This document shows positions 18,625-30,000 of a DNA stretch of 64,000 nt, piece after piece; within the stretch, counting starts at the first letter, position 1, and the number at the start of each line of letters is the position of its first letter. The DNA comes from Yersinia intermedia. GTDB lineage: Bacteria > Pseudomonadota > Gammaproteobacteria > Enterobacterales > Enterobacteriaceae. The stretch covers positions 1,240,001 through 1,304,000 of the forward strand of contig NZ_LR134116.1 of NCBI RefSeq assembly GCF_900635455.1, read 5' to 3'. The notes beneath the pieces are model-generated. The model made no database searches. It saw only the letters and a list, made by a program, of their open reading frames with translations, and was not told the DNA's origin. The translations under genes were made by a program, and so were the position numbers.

Positions 18625-18746
18625 CCTTGGTACTTGAAGCCGCAGCGGTGTTAGTTGAATGCTCCCGAATCACTGACGAGTGTCAGCTCATCGGGATTTG
18701 TTCGTCTGCTGCCTTGCTGCAATTCCAATTACTTCGGCTAATACCC
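18625..18746. repeat. ERIC element within the srl operon (srlB-srlD gap)
   Basis: Between srlB and srlD lies a full-size ERIC variant: CCTTGGTACTTGAAGCCGC at one end, a CACTGACGAGTGTCAGCTCA centre and CAATTCCAATTACTTCGG at the other end. A shorter ERIC-end-like hairpin (GATGCTAATGACATCGGGTA) follows up to ~18801. The srl transcript must cross this structure to reach srlD. Confidence 0.7.
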
Positions 18747-18814
18747 TTAGCTCTTGCAGCATCCGCAGTGTTAACTACGATGCTAATGACATCGGGTATA
18801 AATTAATAAATAAG

Positions 18815-19177
18815 TTAACGAATAAATTTCAGTGAGCTACCGATAGCAATATCACTGGGTGTTGGCCCTATCACATGGATAGAACCGGGGAACTCAGGCT
18901 GCTTATCACCATTAAAACGAATGGTGACATGGCCCAGTTCACGCAGGTTCTGAGTTGCCACCTCGCCGACTGCGGTTATCACATAGCGCAGGTCAGCCAG
19001 TTCCATAATGTTGCCAGCCTGTAACTCCCCATCGGTATCGCTGTGCTGGTGGATAAAACAGAACTCTTCAATATCTTTGGGCGCCCCTTCGCGGAAGGTG
19101 ATAAGCATGTCATCAAGCAGCGCCTCGCGGGCGCTGTCGCCGATATTGGTAATAGTTGTCTGATAAATAGTATTCAT
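18815..19177 (-). CDS. srlB: Glucitol/sorbitol PTS enzyme IIA component SrlB
   Basis: 120 residues, the EIIA-Gut family. The HPr-phosphorylated histidine is within EEFCFIHQHSD (~40-50); the C-terminal FPGSIHVIGPTPSDIAIGS is conserved. It passes phosphate from HPr to SrlE at the membrane. It lies 44 bases downstream of srlE in the operon. TAAGGATG precedes the ATG. Confidence 0.95.
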   Translation of the reverse strand: MNTIYQTTITNIGDSAREALLDDMLITFREGAPKDIEEFCFIHQHSDTDGELQAGNIMELADLRYVITAVGEVATQNLRELGHVTIRFNGDKQPEFPGSIHVIGPTPSDIAIGSSLKFIR

Positions 19178-19221
19178 ACGTACATCCTTAACCGTTGAAT
19201 TTATTACCGATAATTTAATAC

Positions 19222-20244
19222 TTACTGATAAATAAAGGCTGATACTGCCCAGGCAATCAATACTGTTGGGGCACCGGTAAGGAAGCGGCCAACCAGAACC
19301 GATGGAACACCGACACGAACGGTATCTTGCTTGGCTTCGGCTAGAGAGAGACCGACCGGGATAAAGTCACATGCCGCCTGAGCATTAATCGCAAATAATG
19401 CTGGCAGGGCCAATTGTGGTGGAATATTCCCCAAACCAATTTGTACCCCAACCAATACGCCGATAACTTGTGCGATAACGGCCCCTGGGCCTAAGAATGG
19501 TGACAACAGCGGGAAAGAGCAGATCAGTGCCAAGAGCACTAACCCTATCGGGCTGCTGGCCAGAGGTGTTAAACCGTGGGCGATAAAGTCGCCCAAACCT
19601 GATGCCATGATGATGCCGATTAATGCTGAAACGAAGGCCATAAACGGCAGAATAGTTTTCAGCACGGTATCGATAGTGTCGCGGCCTGACTGGAAGAACA
19701 CCGCCACGACCGACCCCATTCCCATCCCAACTTTTGCCAGCAAACCGTCACTTTGTTCGGTGATTTTCTTGCTGGTATCGTAATCACGGCCAGATTTGCT
19801 TGTAGTTGTTTCCGCTGGTTTTGACGTTGCTGTCGCCGGTTCTGCTGGTGCAGTCGTTGCGGTGGCGTGATCGGTTCCACTGACTTTATGGATATTTTTT
19901 TCACGCACACCGGAAACATAAATATCTTCCAGTATGTATTGCGCCATCGGCCCGGATTGACCGGTTGAATGGATATTAACGGTTGGAATACGGCGTTTCG
20001 GATACAGGCCGCAGCGCAAGGTGCCACCACAGTCAATAATCGCCACAGCGATCTCTTCGGCTGGCGGCTCACCTTCTTTGAAGCCATCAACCGCTTCCCA
20101 ACCAGTCAGTTCGCTGATGCGGTCAATGATGGCTGGTCGAGTACCTGCGGTGATATAGACAATTTTTTTACCTGGGACGATTGGCAACACTAATGGCCCA
20201 CCCCAGCCGCCTTCGCCTTTTTCAATCCTGATGAATTCACTCAT
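19222..20244 (-). CDS. srlE: Glucitol/sorbitol PTS enzyme IIB/C2 component SrlE
   Basis: 340 residues from the ATG at 20244. The cytoplasmic IIB domain has the phosphocysteine region [20 protein letters not shown]. After an Ala/Thr/Pro-rich linker (~135-165, longer than in E. coli) comes the membrane half with five or six helices ([36 protein letters not shown]). Together with SrlA it forms the sorbitol channel and phosphorylates the sugar. An upstream in-frame start four codons earlier is less likely because TGGAG sits at the right distance from 20244. Confidence 0.95.
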   Translation of the reverse strand: MSEFIRIEKGEGGWGGPLVLPIVPGKKIVYITAGTRPAIIDRISELTGWEAVDGFKEGEPPAEEIAVAIIDCGGTLRCGLYPKRRIPTVNIHSTGQSGPMAQYILEDIYVSGVREKNIHKVSGTDHATATTAPAEPATATSKPAETTTSKSGRDYDTSKKITEQSDGLLAKVGMGMGSVVAVFFQSGRDTIDTVLKTILPFMAFVSALIGIIMASGLGDFIAHGLTPLASSPIGLVLLALICSFPLLSPFLGPGAVIAQVIGVLVGVQIGLGNIPPQLALPALFAINAQAACDFIPVGLSLAEAKQDTVRVGVPSVLVGRFLTGAPTVLIAWAVSAFIYQ

Positions 20245-20279
20245 GATCTGCTCCACACAGTATGTATTTAATTTACATA

Positions 20280-21207
<928 letters not shown>

Positions 21208-22107
21208 TTAACCTAGCAGTTCACAATTAGGTGGCAGGCGGCATCCAATTGCATTGGGGATTATCTCGATACGGAAATGTTTGCCTGCCAGTGGTTCGCC
21301 ATCCAGATTAAAAGTGATGTCATGGGGGGCGGTGATTTCCAGCCAAGGCAAGGTGGCCTCCACTACATTTTTATTTTTCTCACCACTGAACACGCTGGTC
21401 AGTAGGGCAGGAAGCAATTCTTCTGCGGTCAGCAACCGCAATTGCAGCAAGCCATCATTAATCAGTGCGTCGGGGCAGAGAGGCTGTCCACCACCGGCTT
21501 GCCGACCGTTGCCGATACCTATCACCAGAGCATCACCCGCCCATTGGAAATCAGGGCCATGTATTTCACAGCTATCTGCTTTAATTGTATCCATACGCAT
21601 CAGGCCATGAAGAAAATATGAAGCCCCCCCTAGTACGGCTTTGAGTTTTTCGGGGGTTTCAGTGGTAATGCGGGTGCCAAAACCACCGGTTGCCATATTG
21701 ATAAAGTAGTGTTCGTCATTTACCCGAGCGATATCAACGGTAACAGCCCGGCCTTTGACCGCTAATTGCAGCGCATTTTCTATGTGCAGGGGAATATTAC
21801 AACTGGTAGCGAAATCGTTGGCTGTGCCTAAGGGCACAATACCCAAATTAGGCCGATTGTAAGAGGGTAAGCCCATCAGTGCGCTGGCGACCTCATTAAT
21901 AGTGCCGTCTCCGCCACCGGCAATTACAGTATCGACCCCCAGACCGGCTGCCTCGCCAACATAACGCTTCGCATCCCCATATTCCCAAGTGACTCGAACG
22001 TGAAGCGTGATACCTTCCTCACGTAAGTTCTTAACGGCATTGCGAACTTCAAGATTACCCGATTCCTTACCATTCAAGATCAAAAGGGTACGTGGCATTG
22101 AGGTCAT
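21208..22107 (-). CDS. yegS: Lipid kinase YegS
   Basis: 299 residues with a diacylglycerol-kinase-like catalytic domain: [18 protein letters not shown] (nucleotide-binding GGGDGT) and [19 protein letters not shown], then the [14 protein letters not shown] and [15 protein letters not shown] loops. E. coli YegS phosphorylates phosphatidylglycerol in vitro. The open frame runs 39 codons further upstream into a repeat, but GGAG is well placed for the ATG at 22107, which gives the E. coli length. A second ATG at 22098 is possible. Single gene. Confidence 0.92.
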   Translation of the reverse strand: MTSMPRTLLILNGKESGNLEVRNAVKNLREEGITLHVRVTWEYGDAKRYVGEAAGLGVDTVIAGGGDGTINEVASALMGLPSYNRPNLGIVPLGTANDFATSCNIPLHIENALQLAVKGRAVTVDIARVNDEHYFINMATGGFGTRITTETPEKLKAVLGGASYFLHGLMRMDTIKADSCEIHGPDFQWAGDALVIGIGNGRQAGGGQPLCPDALINDGLLQLRLLTAEELLPALLTSVFSGEKNKNVVEATLPWLEITAPHDITFNLDGEPLAGKHFRIEIIPNAIGCRLPPNCELLG

Positions 22108-22168
22108 AAGGTGCTCCAATCGTTTCTGCGATAGGAGTAACAGTAACCCATTGCTGTTTATTTTACCT

Positions 22169-22325
22169 ATCCCCTTCTTACTTGAACTTGCAGGGGGGTT
22201 AGCGGCGTTCGTTACTCGGCCCATCCTTGGGCCTCGCCTCGTTGAGGCTACCGCAAGCAGTGTTCAAATCTGCTCCCGACAGATTTGTCACCCGAATCAC
22301 TTACTTGAATAAGTGATTCGGGATT
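22169..22325. repeat. Composite intergenic repeat upstream of yegS
   Basis: TTACTTGAACTTGCAGG, then CGGCCCATCCTTGGGCCTCG and CCTCGTTGAGGCTACCGC, a CAAATCTGCTCCCGACAGATTTG hairpin and an AATCACTTACTTGAATAAGTGATT palindrome. The best relative in the window is at 41604-41775. The rest of the 22108-22621 gap has AT-rich DNA with no gene I can support. Confidence 0.6.
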
Positions 22326-22621
22326 AATGCGCCTCATCCTGCGGGCTGGCATACATGTCACCCAAATCACTTGCTGGTGGTGAGTTTAACGCCTTTAGCT
22401 ATATGAGATTATTCCGGCAATATGGCAAATATCAATTATCGTTAAGTTTAATAAAAAGAGGTTTTATTTTTGTTAGGGTATTTATTTAATGGAGATAATT
22501 AATGTTTGATGGTGAGGTTATTCAGAAAACCGGTTTTCTTATTATTAGTTAATAACTTAACAAGAACCATCAATAATAAAAAAGTAGGTAAATTCAATAA
22601 TAATCAGCTGGATAGATACGT

Positions 22622-22699
22622 AAAAAAGAAAAGGCCAGCCCAAGGGAGATTGGGCTAGCCAAGGAGGTGGTTCCTAGTCTTGTTTTAAAACTTTTTTAG
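22622..22699 (-). ncRNA. cyaR: CyaR (RyeE) small regulatory RNA
   Basis: On the minus strand, AGGAACCACCTCCTTGGC reproduces the invariant anti-Shine-Dalgarno seed of CyaR. It is followed by a terminator stem, GCCCAATCTCCCTTGGGC, with the same TCTCCCTT loop as E. coli CyaR and a T-rich tail. A -10 TACAAT at 22706-22711 puts the 5' end near 22699, so the RNA is about 78 nt. A CRP-like site lies further upstream. It is next to yegQ, its usual neighbour. CyaR is an Hfq-dependent, CRP-activated repressor of ompX, luxS and other mRNAs in E. coli; targets here are not known from the sequence. Confidence 0.85.
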
Positions 22700-22744
22700 T
22701 TCTTGATTGTACTCGAGCTATGTTACCTCAGCGTAATTATAATT

Positions 22745-22764
22745 GATGTGATCTATTTCTAATA
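22745..22764. promoter_or_regulatory. CRP-like site upstream of cyaR
   Basis: TGTGATCTATTTCTAATA resembles the CRP consensus (a perfect TGTGA half-site and a weak second half). Its centre lies about 55 bases upstream of the inferred cyaR start, compatible with the known CRP dependence of cyaR. Confidence 0.5.
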
Positions 22765-22814
22765 TTTGCTAAAAATGCCATCTGGGTGATGGCATTATTT
22801 TTTATTGCTTTATG

Positions 22815-24194
22815 TTACGCTTTTTCATGGGGATTTCGGCTATTTGTCCCGTTTAGATTACGTACCAGTAAGCCATATTCTACATTAATGTCCTCGGGGA
22901 TTGGCAAATACATGATATGGCCATTACCCGGTGCAATATCAGCGGGCTGACTTTTTTTATCTTGCATGCTGGCGAGTATGAACTGAATATTGCCGTTTGG
23001 CGTCATCAGCTCAACGCTATCACCGACCGAGAATTTGTTTTTGACCACCACTTCCGCCAAGCCGTCACGGCGCACACCGGTAAACTCACCGACAAATTGC
23101 TGGCGTTCAGAAACTGAATAGCCGTAATCGTAAGTTTGTTGCTCTTCATGCACATGACGGCGCAGGAAGCCTTCGGTATAACCACGGTGAGCCAAGCCTT
23201 CCAGCGTGGTCAACAAGGTTGGATCAAAAGGTTTGCCCGCAACGGCATCATCGATAGCGCGGCGGTAAACCTGTGCGGTACGGGCGCAATAGTAGAAAGA
23301 TTTAGTCCGACCTTCAATTTTCAGCGAATGTACCCCGAGTTGAGTCAGGCGTTCCACATGTTGAATAGCGCGTAGGTCTTTTGAGTTCATGATGTAAGTA
23401 CCGTGCTCATCTTCGGTGGCGGTCATGTACTCACCAGGGCGCTGTGCTTCCTCAATCATAAACACTTTGTCGGTCGGTGCGCCGATACCCAATGTTGGTT
23501 CAATATTCTTTACCGCGATCGGTTGATGAATATGCACGATGTTGCCGATTTCATCTTCTTTGCCTTCCTGAACATTATATTCCCAGCGGCAAGCATTGGT
23601 GCAGGTTCCCTGATTCGGATCGCGTTTATTGATATAACCAGACAGCAGGCAACGGCCGGAATAGGCCATGCACAGTGCGCCGTGAACAAAAATCTCCAGT
23701 TCCATATCAGGAACTTGCGCACGTATTTCTGCAATTTCTTCCAGTGATAATTCGCGGGAGAGAATAACGCGGGTCAGACCCATTTGTTGCCAAAATTTGA
23801 CGGTAGCCCAGTTGACGGCGTTGGCTTGTACTGACAGATGAATATCCATCTGCGGGAACGCCTCGCGTACCATCATGATCAAGCCGGGGTCTGACATAAT
23901 CAGTGCATCTGGCCCCATATCGATCACCGGTTTTAAATCACGCAAAAAGGTTTTCAGTTTGGAGTTGTGGGGGGCAATATTCACGACCACATAGAAGCGC
24001 TTACCAAGTGCATGCGCCTCCTGAATACCTAATGCCAGGTTTTCGTGATTAAACTCATTATTACGCACCCGCAGACTGTAACGCGGTTGGCCGGCATAAA
24101 CCGCATCTGCGCCGTAAGCAAAGGCATAACGCATGTTTTTAAGGGTACCGGCAGGCGATAATAATTCTGGGGTAAAAGGGATAGATGAAGACAT
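22815..24194 (-). CDS. trhP: tRNA 5-hydroxyuridine synthase TrhP (YegQ, U32 peptidase family)
   Basis: 459 residues of the U32 peptidase-like family. The opening ELLSPAGTLKNMRYAFAYGADAVYAG is a TIM-barrel start. The iron-sulfur cysteine set is visible as GALCMAYSGRCLLS and NQGTCTNACRWEY; KIEGRTKSFYYCARTAQVYR is the family signature. TrhP hydroxylates U34 of several tRNAs in a prephenate-dependent route. The ATG has no strong Shine-Dalgarno close by; a hairpin with a TTCG loop lies in the leader at 24227-24246. Confidence 0.93.
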   Translation of the reverse strand: MSSSIPFTPELLSPAGTLKNMRYAFAYGADAVYAGQPRYSLRVRNNEFNHENLALGIQEAHALGKRFYVVVNIAPHNSKLKTFLRDLKPVIDMGPDALIMSDPGLIMMVREAFPQMDIHLSVQANAVNWATVKFWQQMGLTRVILSRELSLEEIAEIRAQVPDMELEIFVHGALCMAYSGRCLLSGYINKRDPNQGTCTNACRWEYNVQEGKEDEIGNIVHIHQPIAVKNIEPTLGIGAPTDKVFMIEEAQRPGEYMTATEDEHGTYIMNSKDLRAIQHVERLTQLGVHSLKIEGRTKSFYYCARTAQVYRRAIDDAVAGKPFDPTLLTTLEGLAHRGYTEGFLRRHVHEEQQTYDYGYSVSERQQFVGEFTGVRRDGLAEVVVKNKFSVGDSVELMTPNGNIQFILASMQDKKSQPADIAPGNGHIMYLPIPEDINVEYGLLVRNLNGTNSRNPHEKA

Positions 24195-24366
24195 ATAAAC
24201 GGCTCTCAGTCTGAGTTCAAGTCAGGACCACGCCCGAAGGGGTGGTTAAAAGCCGGGGATTGTAACCTTGCCAATCAGGAAAATCAGCCATCGCACAATT
24301 TTTGTAAGGTTTAAATGATCTGGATCAATATAAAAAGAGAAAAGCGCGGTCAACTGCCCCGCGCGT

Positions 24367-24420
24367 ATTCCCATCATCTTTCAAATTGCAAATTTTCGCG
24401 TTGAAATCTATTGGGTATAA
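24367..24420. repeat. Mini-ERIC: two repeat ends with almost no centre
   Basis: TCCCATCATCTTTCAAATTGC and GTTGAAATCTATTGGGTATA are ERIC-type termini in inverted orientation, separated by fewer than ten bases. A similar but longer version with the same ends is at 59556-59643. The remainder of the 24195-24459 gap has a TTCG-loop hairpin and no gene. Confidence 0.45.
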
Positions 24421-24459
24421 GGATAAGTAGGTAAAATAGCGCTATCAGATAAATAAAAG

Positions 24460-24798
24460 TTACAGCGTCAAATCTTTAATTGTGGTGGTCGGGCCATTTT
24501 TTGTTACAGAGGCAATGCCATTTTTGGCGGCAGCTTCAGAACTGTAAGATTCACTGATACCAATAATCTGATGATTCTTTGCTTTCAAAACGAAGTAAGG
24601 TTCGTTTTTGACGTTACGCTTCAGTTCATACTGGCTTTCCAGCGGAGAGTTGCTTTGCACTGATGATATGCCGTTTTCAGCCGAGGCTTTACTGGCGTAC
24701 ATCTCACTGGAGAGAATAATTTCGCCATTGCTGGCTTTCAAATTGAAATGGTACTGCCCATTTTTTGCTTTCTTAATCTCATAGTGACCCATGGCCAT
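24460..24798 (-). CDS. yegP: YegP family protein (tandem DUF1508 repeats)
   Basis: 112 residues built from two copies of one unit: YEIKKAKNGQYHFNLKASNGEIILSSEMY... and YELKRNVKNEPYFVLKAKNHQIIGISESY..., each ending in a GISSV/GIASV segment. Small cytoplasmic UPF0339 protein of unknown function. The open frame extends 14 codons upstream, but AGGAG seven bases before 24798 fixes the start. Confidence 0.92.
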   Translation of the reverse strand: MAMGHYEIKKAKNGQYHFNLKASNGEIILSSEMYASKASAENGISSVQSNSPLESQYELKRNVKNEPYFVLKAKNHQIIGISESYSSEAAAKNGIASVTKNGPTTTIKDLTL

Positions 24799-24904
24799 AG
24801 TGTTTCTCCTATTGGTTGATACCTCTAACAGTGTAGTCAACGTTCATAGGAAGTCAGCTTAATACGCCTTACTCCAGCATAATTCGGACTGGGTAATATG
24901 GAAA

Positions 24905-25624
24905 TTACAGTAAACGGCAGATCTCTGCTTCCCAGCGATATCCCATCCCATATACCGCGCGGATAAATGGCTTTTCGCCATCGAGTGATTCCAGCTTGCG
25001 CCGGAGATTTTTGATATGGCTATCGATGGTGCGATCCGTCACCACGCGGTAATCGTCATACAGATTATTCAACAGTTGTTCACGGCTAAACACATGGCCC
25101 GGTTGGGTTGCCAGTATTTTCAGTAAACGAAATTCTGCCGGGGTTAATTCTAATGAGTGGCCCTGATAACTGGCCTGAAAGCGGGATTCATCAATCAGCA
25201 GTGGCACCGTCTCACTGGGCTGCTGCGGGAGCGGCCGGCAGCGGCGCAGAATGGTTTTGACCCGCGCCACCACTTCCCTCGGGCTATAGGGTTTGCAGAT
25301 ATAGTCGTCAGCACCAATTTCCAGCCCCAGCAACCGATCAATCTCTTCGGTTTTTGCCGTCACCATCATAATTGGCACATCAGAGAAACGGCGGATTTCT
25401 CGGCAAATGGTAATGCCATCGCTGCCGGGTAACATTAAGTCCAGCAAGATAATGGCCGGTGGCGACTGACGGACTGCCGCGACTACCTCGTCTCCCCTGG
25501 TTAGCCATTGGGTCTGATAACCCGCAGCTTGCAGGTAATCGACCAATAGCTGGCCGAGCTTCGGTTCATCTTCAACAATCAATACGGAGCCAGACTGGCT
25601 GGCAGACTGAAGTGGCTCTTGCAT
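24905..25624 (-). CDS. baeR: Envelope-stress response regulator BaeR
   Basis: 239 residues, OmpR family: a receiver domain with the phosphoacceptor Asp in [13 protein letters not shown], the conserved Lys in [13 protein letters not shown], and a C-terminal winged helix ([33 protein letters not shown]). It activates mdtABC and other envelope-stress genes. It is the last gene of the mdtABC-baeSR unit, 9 bases after baeS. Confidence 0.95.
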   Translation of the reverse strand: MQEPLQSASQSGSVLIVEDEPKLGQLLVDYLQAAGYQTQWLTRGDEVVAAVRQSPPAIILLDLMLPGSDGITICREIRRFSDVPIMMVTAKTEEIDRLLGLEIGADDYICKPYSPREVVARVKTILRRCRPLPQQPSETVPLLIDESRFQASYQGHSLELTPAEFRLLKILATQPGHVFSREQLLNNLYDDYRVVTDRTIDSHIKNLRRKLESLDGEKPFIRAVYGMGYRWEAEICRLL

Positions 25625-25633
25625 TACAATGAA

Positions 25634-27010
25634 TTACCCTATGGAATGGAATAACGGAAATATTACCGTAATCCGCAGGCCACCCAAAGGTGAATGTTCA
25701 GCACTGATTTTGCCATCGTGTGCCTCGACAATATTGTGACATATCGCCAGCCCTAGCCCAGAGCCGCCGCTGGCGCGGTTACGTGAACTTTCGGTGCGAT
25801 AAAAACGCTCAAAGATACGTTGGAGCTGTTCATCGCTAAGGCCCGGTTTACTGTCCTGCCAGTGTAAGATTAATCTCTCTTCCTCTGGTTGCGCGATAAT
25901 CTCAAGCTGCCCGCCCTCATTGGTATAGCGCAGGCTGTTTTCCAGTAAATTATGAAATAGCTGATTCAATCGGTCGGGGTCACCAAATATTACCGCCTGT
26001 TCAGACAGATGGGCGGTGATGGTGATATTTTTACTTTGGAAACGGCCATGGAAGCTGGCGATGGCGATTTGTAACAAGCGCACCGCATCCAGTTGGGTTT
26101 TACGGTAGGCCAGAGCACCGCGATCCGAGAGCGATAACTGATGTAGGTCGTTGACCAGTTTGGTCAAAATCCCTACCTCGGCTTGCAGTGAAATCAAGGA
26201 TTCAGGTGTTGGTTGCCGCACACCATCCTGTAGCGCCTCCAACTCGCCGCGCAGTACTGCCAGTGGTGTACGTAGCTCATGAGAGACATCGGCCATAAAG
26301 TCGCGCCGCATTTGCTCGTTTTTCTCCAGCGAACTGGCAAGTTGGTTAAAGTCTTGCGCCAACCGGCCCAGTTCGTCACGGCTACTGACTGCCACTCGAG
26401 TGCTGAAATCCCCCGCAGCCAGCCGATGCGTGCCTTCCACCAGCCGTTTTACCGGAGCCAACATCCCGCGCGATAAAATCCAGGTCACCGCCGCCGCCAG
26501 CAGGGTTGATAAACCGACAATAATCCAACTGGTACGGCGTTGTTGTTGGTCAAAGTTAATATCGGCATTGCGCGTCAGTTTTTCGGGAGGGGTAGACATC
26601 ACCCAGCCCACCACGAGTTTATTCACCTTGATGGCGCGACGGCTGGCTTCTTTCGGAACCTGACCGGTGTGCCCGACCAGTAGATTATTGTGATTATCGA
26701 CCACCCAGAACTGAGCGCGCCAGCCCCGTGGTGGCAGGTTGCGGCTGTTATCACCGCTTTGCTCGAAAGATCGCATGATCTGATAAATCACCTGATCATT
26801 ATTACGCAGGAAATCCCAGTTACCGTAACGTTGATATTGTACCTCAAGCGCATCTCCCAGCATGGCAATGCGCTGCTCATTGCTCTGTTTAATGTAGTCA
26901 ATGAAACCGCGCTCGAAACTGGCTCTAACCCCCCAGTGCATCGTGATCAACACCAGCATGCAGGTAGCAAATATCGCCATAAACAGTTTTCCGGTAATGC
27001 CGATTCTCAT
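25634..27010 (-). CDS. baeS: Envelope-stress sensor histidine kinase BaeS
   Basis: 458 residues: membrane helix (~8-30), periplasmic sensor (~31-165), second helix (SWIIVGLSTLLAAAVTWILS), HAMP domain, HisKA with MADVSHELRTPL (phosphoaccepting His) and an HATPase domain with N-box (NLLENSLRYT) and GSGLGLAICHNIV. It senses envelope stress such as indole, flavonoids or misfolded pilins in E. coli and phosphorylates BaeR. It follows mdtC after only 49 bases because mdtD is missing. Confidence 0.95.
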   Translation of the reverse strand: MRIGITGKLFMAIFATCMLVLITMHWGVRASFERGFIDYIKQSNEQRIAMLGDALEVQYQRYGNWDFLRNNDQVIYQIMRSFEQSGDNSRNLPPRGWRAQFWVVDNHNNLLVGHTGQVPKEASRRAIKVNKLVVGWVMSTPPEKLTRNADINFDQQQRRTSWIIVGLSTLLAAAVTWILSRGMLAPVKRLVEGTHRLAAGDFSTRVAVSSRDELGRLAQDFNQLASSLEKNEQMRRDFMADVSHELRTPLAVLRGELEALQDGVRQPTPESLISLQAEVGILTKLVNDLHQLSLSDRGALAYRKTQLDAVRLLQIAIASFHGRFQSKNITITAHLSEQAVIFGDPDRLNQLFHNLLENSLRYTNEGGQLEIIAQPEEERLILHWQDSKPGLSDEQLQRIFERFYRTESSRNRASGGSGLGLAICHNIVEAHDGKISAEHSPLGGLRITVIFPLFHSIG

Positions 27011-27059
27011 TATGTTTTTACCTGTTTTCTCGCTTGCCGCCTGAGTATATCGCCATAGG

Positions 27060-30000
27060 CTACTCCAGCCTCATTAGCGGCTGCTTACTAAAGCGGTTGC
27101 GTAATCGGTCAAAATAGAGGTAAACCACCGGTGTGGTATACAGCGTCAGCAACTGGCTCATTACCAGCCCGCCGACGATAGTTATCCCCAGTGGTTGACG
27201 CAATTCGGCCCCATCACCGCTGCCTAGCACCAGTGGCAGCGCCCCGAACAAGGCGGCCAATGTGGTCATTAGAATCGGCCTAAAGCGCAATAAACTGGCC
27301 TGAAAAATAGCATCACGGGCGCTGAGATTTCCATTACGTTGCGCGTCGAGGGCAAAGTCCACCATCATGATAGCGTTCTTCTTCACGATACCAATCAACA
27401 GCATAATGCCAATAAGTGCGATCAGGCTAAAGGGGGCGTCGAACAATTCCAGCGCCAGTAGCGCGCCCACCCCAGCAGAGGGCAGTGTGGACAGAATGGT
27501 CAGTGGATGAACATAGCTCTCATACAAAATCCCGAGCACGATATACACCGTAGCGATAGCGGCCATAATCAGCCACAACTGCGATTTCAGTGTTTCCTGG
27601 AATACCTGCGCAGTACCGGTAAAGGTGCCGCGCACGCTGGCCGGTACCCCAAGTTCGGTCATTGCCCGCTCAACGGCGGCGGTTGCTGCAGATAAACTGC
27701 CAGCTTCCGGTAAGTTAAATGAGATGGTCGAGGCGGCAGATAAGCCTTGATGATTAACTGACAGTGGCGCATTGGCCGGTTGCCACTTGGCGAAATAAGA
27801 CAGTGGAATTGACTGACCGCTGCTATTAATCACAAACATTTTATCCAACGAACTGACATCCTGAGTGTATTGAGGCGCGACTTCCATCACCACTTTGTAT
27901 TGGTTCAATGGCTGATAAATAGTGGAGATCTGCCGTTGACCAAAGGCGTTGTTTAGCAGGGCATTGGCAGTGGACACATCAATCCCCAAGCGTGCCATGG
28001 TTTCGCGATCATAAGTCAGTGCCATCTCCGAGCCTTTATCCTGCTGGTCAGAGTTGACATCTGCCAGCTCTGGCAATTTAGCCAGCGCGGCGCGGACTTT
28101 GGGCTCCCATTCACGTAGTGCGGCTAAATCGTCTGCTAACAGCGTAAATTGATAACTGGCGTTGGCTTGGCGGCCACCGACGCGAATATCCTGCACCGGT
28201 GCCAGGAACAGGCTGGCTCCTGGCTCTTTGGCCAACTTGGCACGCAGACGAGTGATAATTTGCTGAGCGCTCTCACTGCGTTCACTCAAGGGTTTGAGCG
28301 AGATAAACATCGAACCGCTATTTGTGCGCGAGCCACCGGTGAAGCCGGTGACATTGTCGACGGCCGGATCAGCACTGACAATCTTCATAAAGTCTTTCAG
28401 CTTTTGCTGCATCGACTGAAACGAAATACTTTGATCAGCTTGAATAAAGCCCATCATCCGGCCTGTATCCTGCTCAGGGAAAAAGGTTTTCGGGATACTG
28501 ATATAGAGCCAAACATTGAGCGCAATAGTGGAAAGCAGTACCACCATCACCCAACGTGTATGACCAAGTACCCAATTGAGTGAGCGACCATAACCTTGCT
28601 GGATAGCCAGCAGTATTTTACCAAACCCGCGAATCCGGGGTTGCTGACCAACCGGGTGTGATCGTAGCAAATGAGCGCACATCATTGGCGTCAAGGTGAG
28701 GGAAATGACCAGTGAGATACCGATAGCCACCGACAGTGTTACGGCAAACTCGCGGAATAAACGGCCCGGTAACCCCTCCATCAGCAGCAGTGGAATAAAC
28801 ACGGCCACCAGCGAAATACTCATCGACAACACGGTAAAGCCCACTTCACGCACCCCGCGCAGGGCGGCAGCCATCGGTTTTACCCCCGCTTCCAAATGGC
28901 GGGAAATATTCTCCAGCACCACAATGGCATCATCAACCACGAAGCCGGTGGCGATAGTCAATGCCATCAATGACAAGTTATTCAGGCTAAAACCGCACAG
29001 ATACATAGCGGTAAATGTTCCGATCAACGAAACCGGTACGGCAACCGCAGGAATAAGCGTGGCACGCCCTGAGCGCAGAAAGAGGAACACCACCAGGATC
29101 ACCAGTGCCACGGCGATCATCAGTGAGCGCTCCACTTCATCCAGCGAAGCACGAATGGTCGGTGAGCGATCTTGTGCAATATTCAACTGAATCGAGGCGG
29201 GGATCGAGGCGCGCAGGGCCGGAAGCTCTGCCCGGATCCGGTCGACGGTGGCGATAATATTTGCTCCCGGCTCGCGGCTGATCACTAACAGCACCGCCGG
29301 TTTACCATCGGACATCCCGGCGTTACGCACATCTTGCACCGAGTCCACCACCGTGGCGACATCCTGTAGCCGTACCGCTGAGCCATTGTTGTAATGAATC
29401 ACCAGCGGGCGATAACCCTCTGCGGTTTTGATCTCGTCATTGGCCTGCACCTGCCAGTGCTGCTGACTGGAATCGATAGCACCTTGTGGGCGGCGGACGT
29501 TGGCGGTGCTGATTGCCTGTCGCACCGCATCCAGCGAGACACCTTGGTTAAACAATGCGCCGGGGTTCAATTCAACCCGCACCGCAGGCAGGGAACTGCC
29601 TCCCACCGAGACATCACTGACTCCCTCGGTTTGAGCAATTTTCTGCGCCAGTTTGGTTGAGGCAAAATCATATAACTGACCTTGAGTAAAGGTATCCGAG
29701 GTCAGCGTCATTATCATGATGGGCGCATCCGACGGGTTCATCTTGCGATAGGTCGGGCGGTTTGGCATGCCAGTGGGCAGCAGGCTTTGTGCGGCATTAA
29801 GCGCTGCCTGTACATCACGGGCCGCACCGTTGATATCTCGATTAAGATCAAATTGCAGAATGATCCGTGTGCTGCCCAATGAACTGGTAGAGGTCATTTC
29901 ATTGACGCCTGCAATTCTGCCCAGTGCGCGTTCCAGCGGGGTGGCAATTGAAGACGCCATGGTCTCAGGATCGGCCCCTGGCATAGACGCACTCACCGAG

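Noticed and set aside
28696..29190. 164-codon plus-strand ORF within mdtC
   Set aside because: It is the antisense shadow of a conserved RND gene; the translation is low-complexity Thr/Ser/Arg with no ribosome-binding site.
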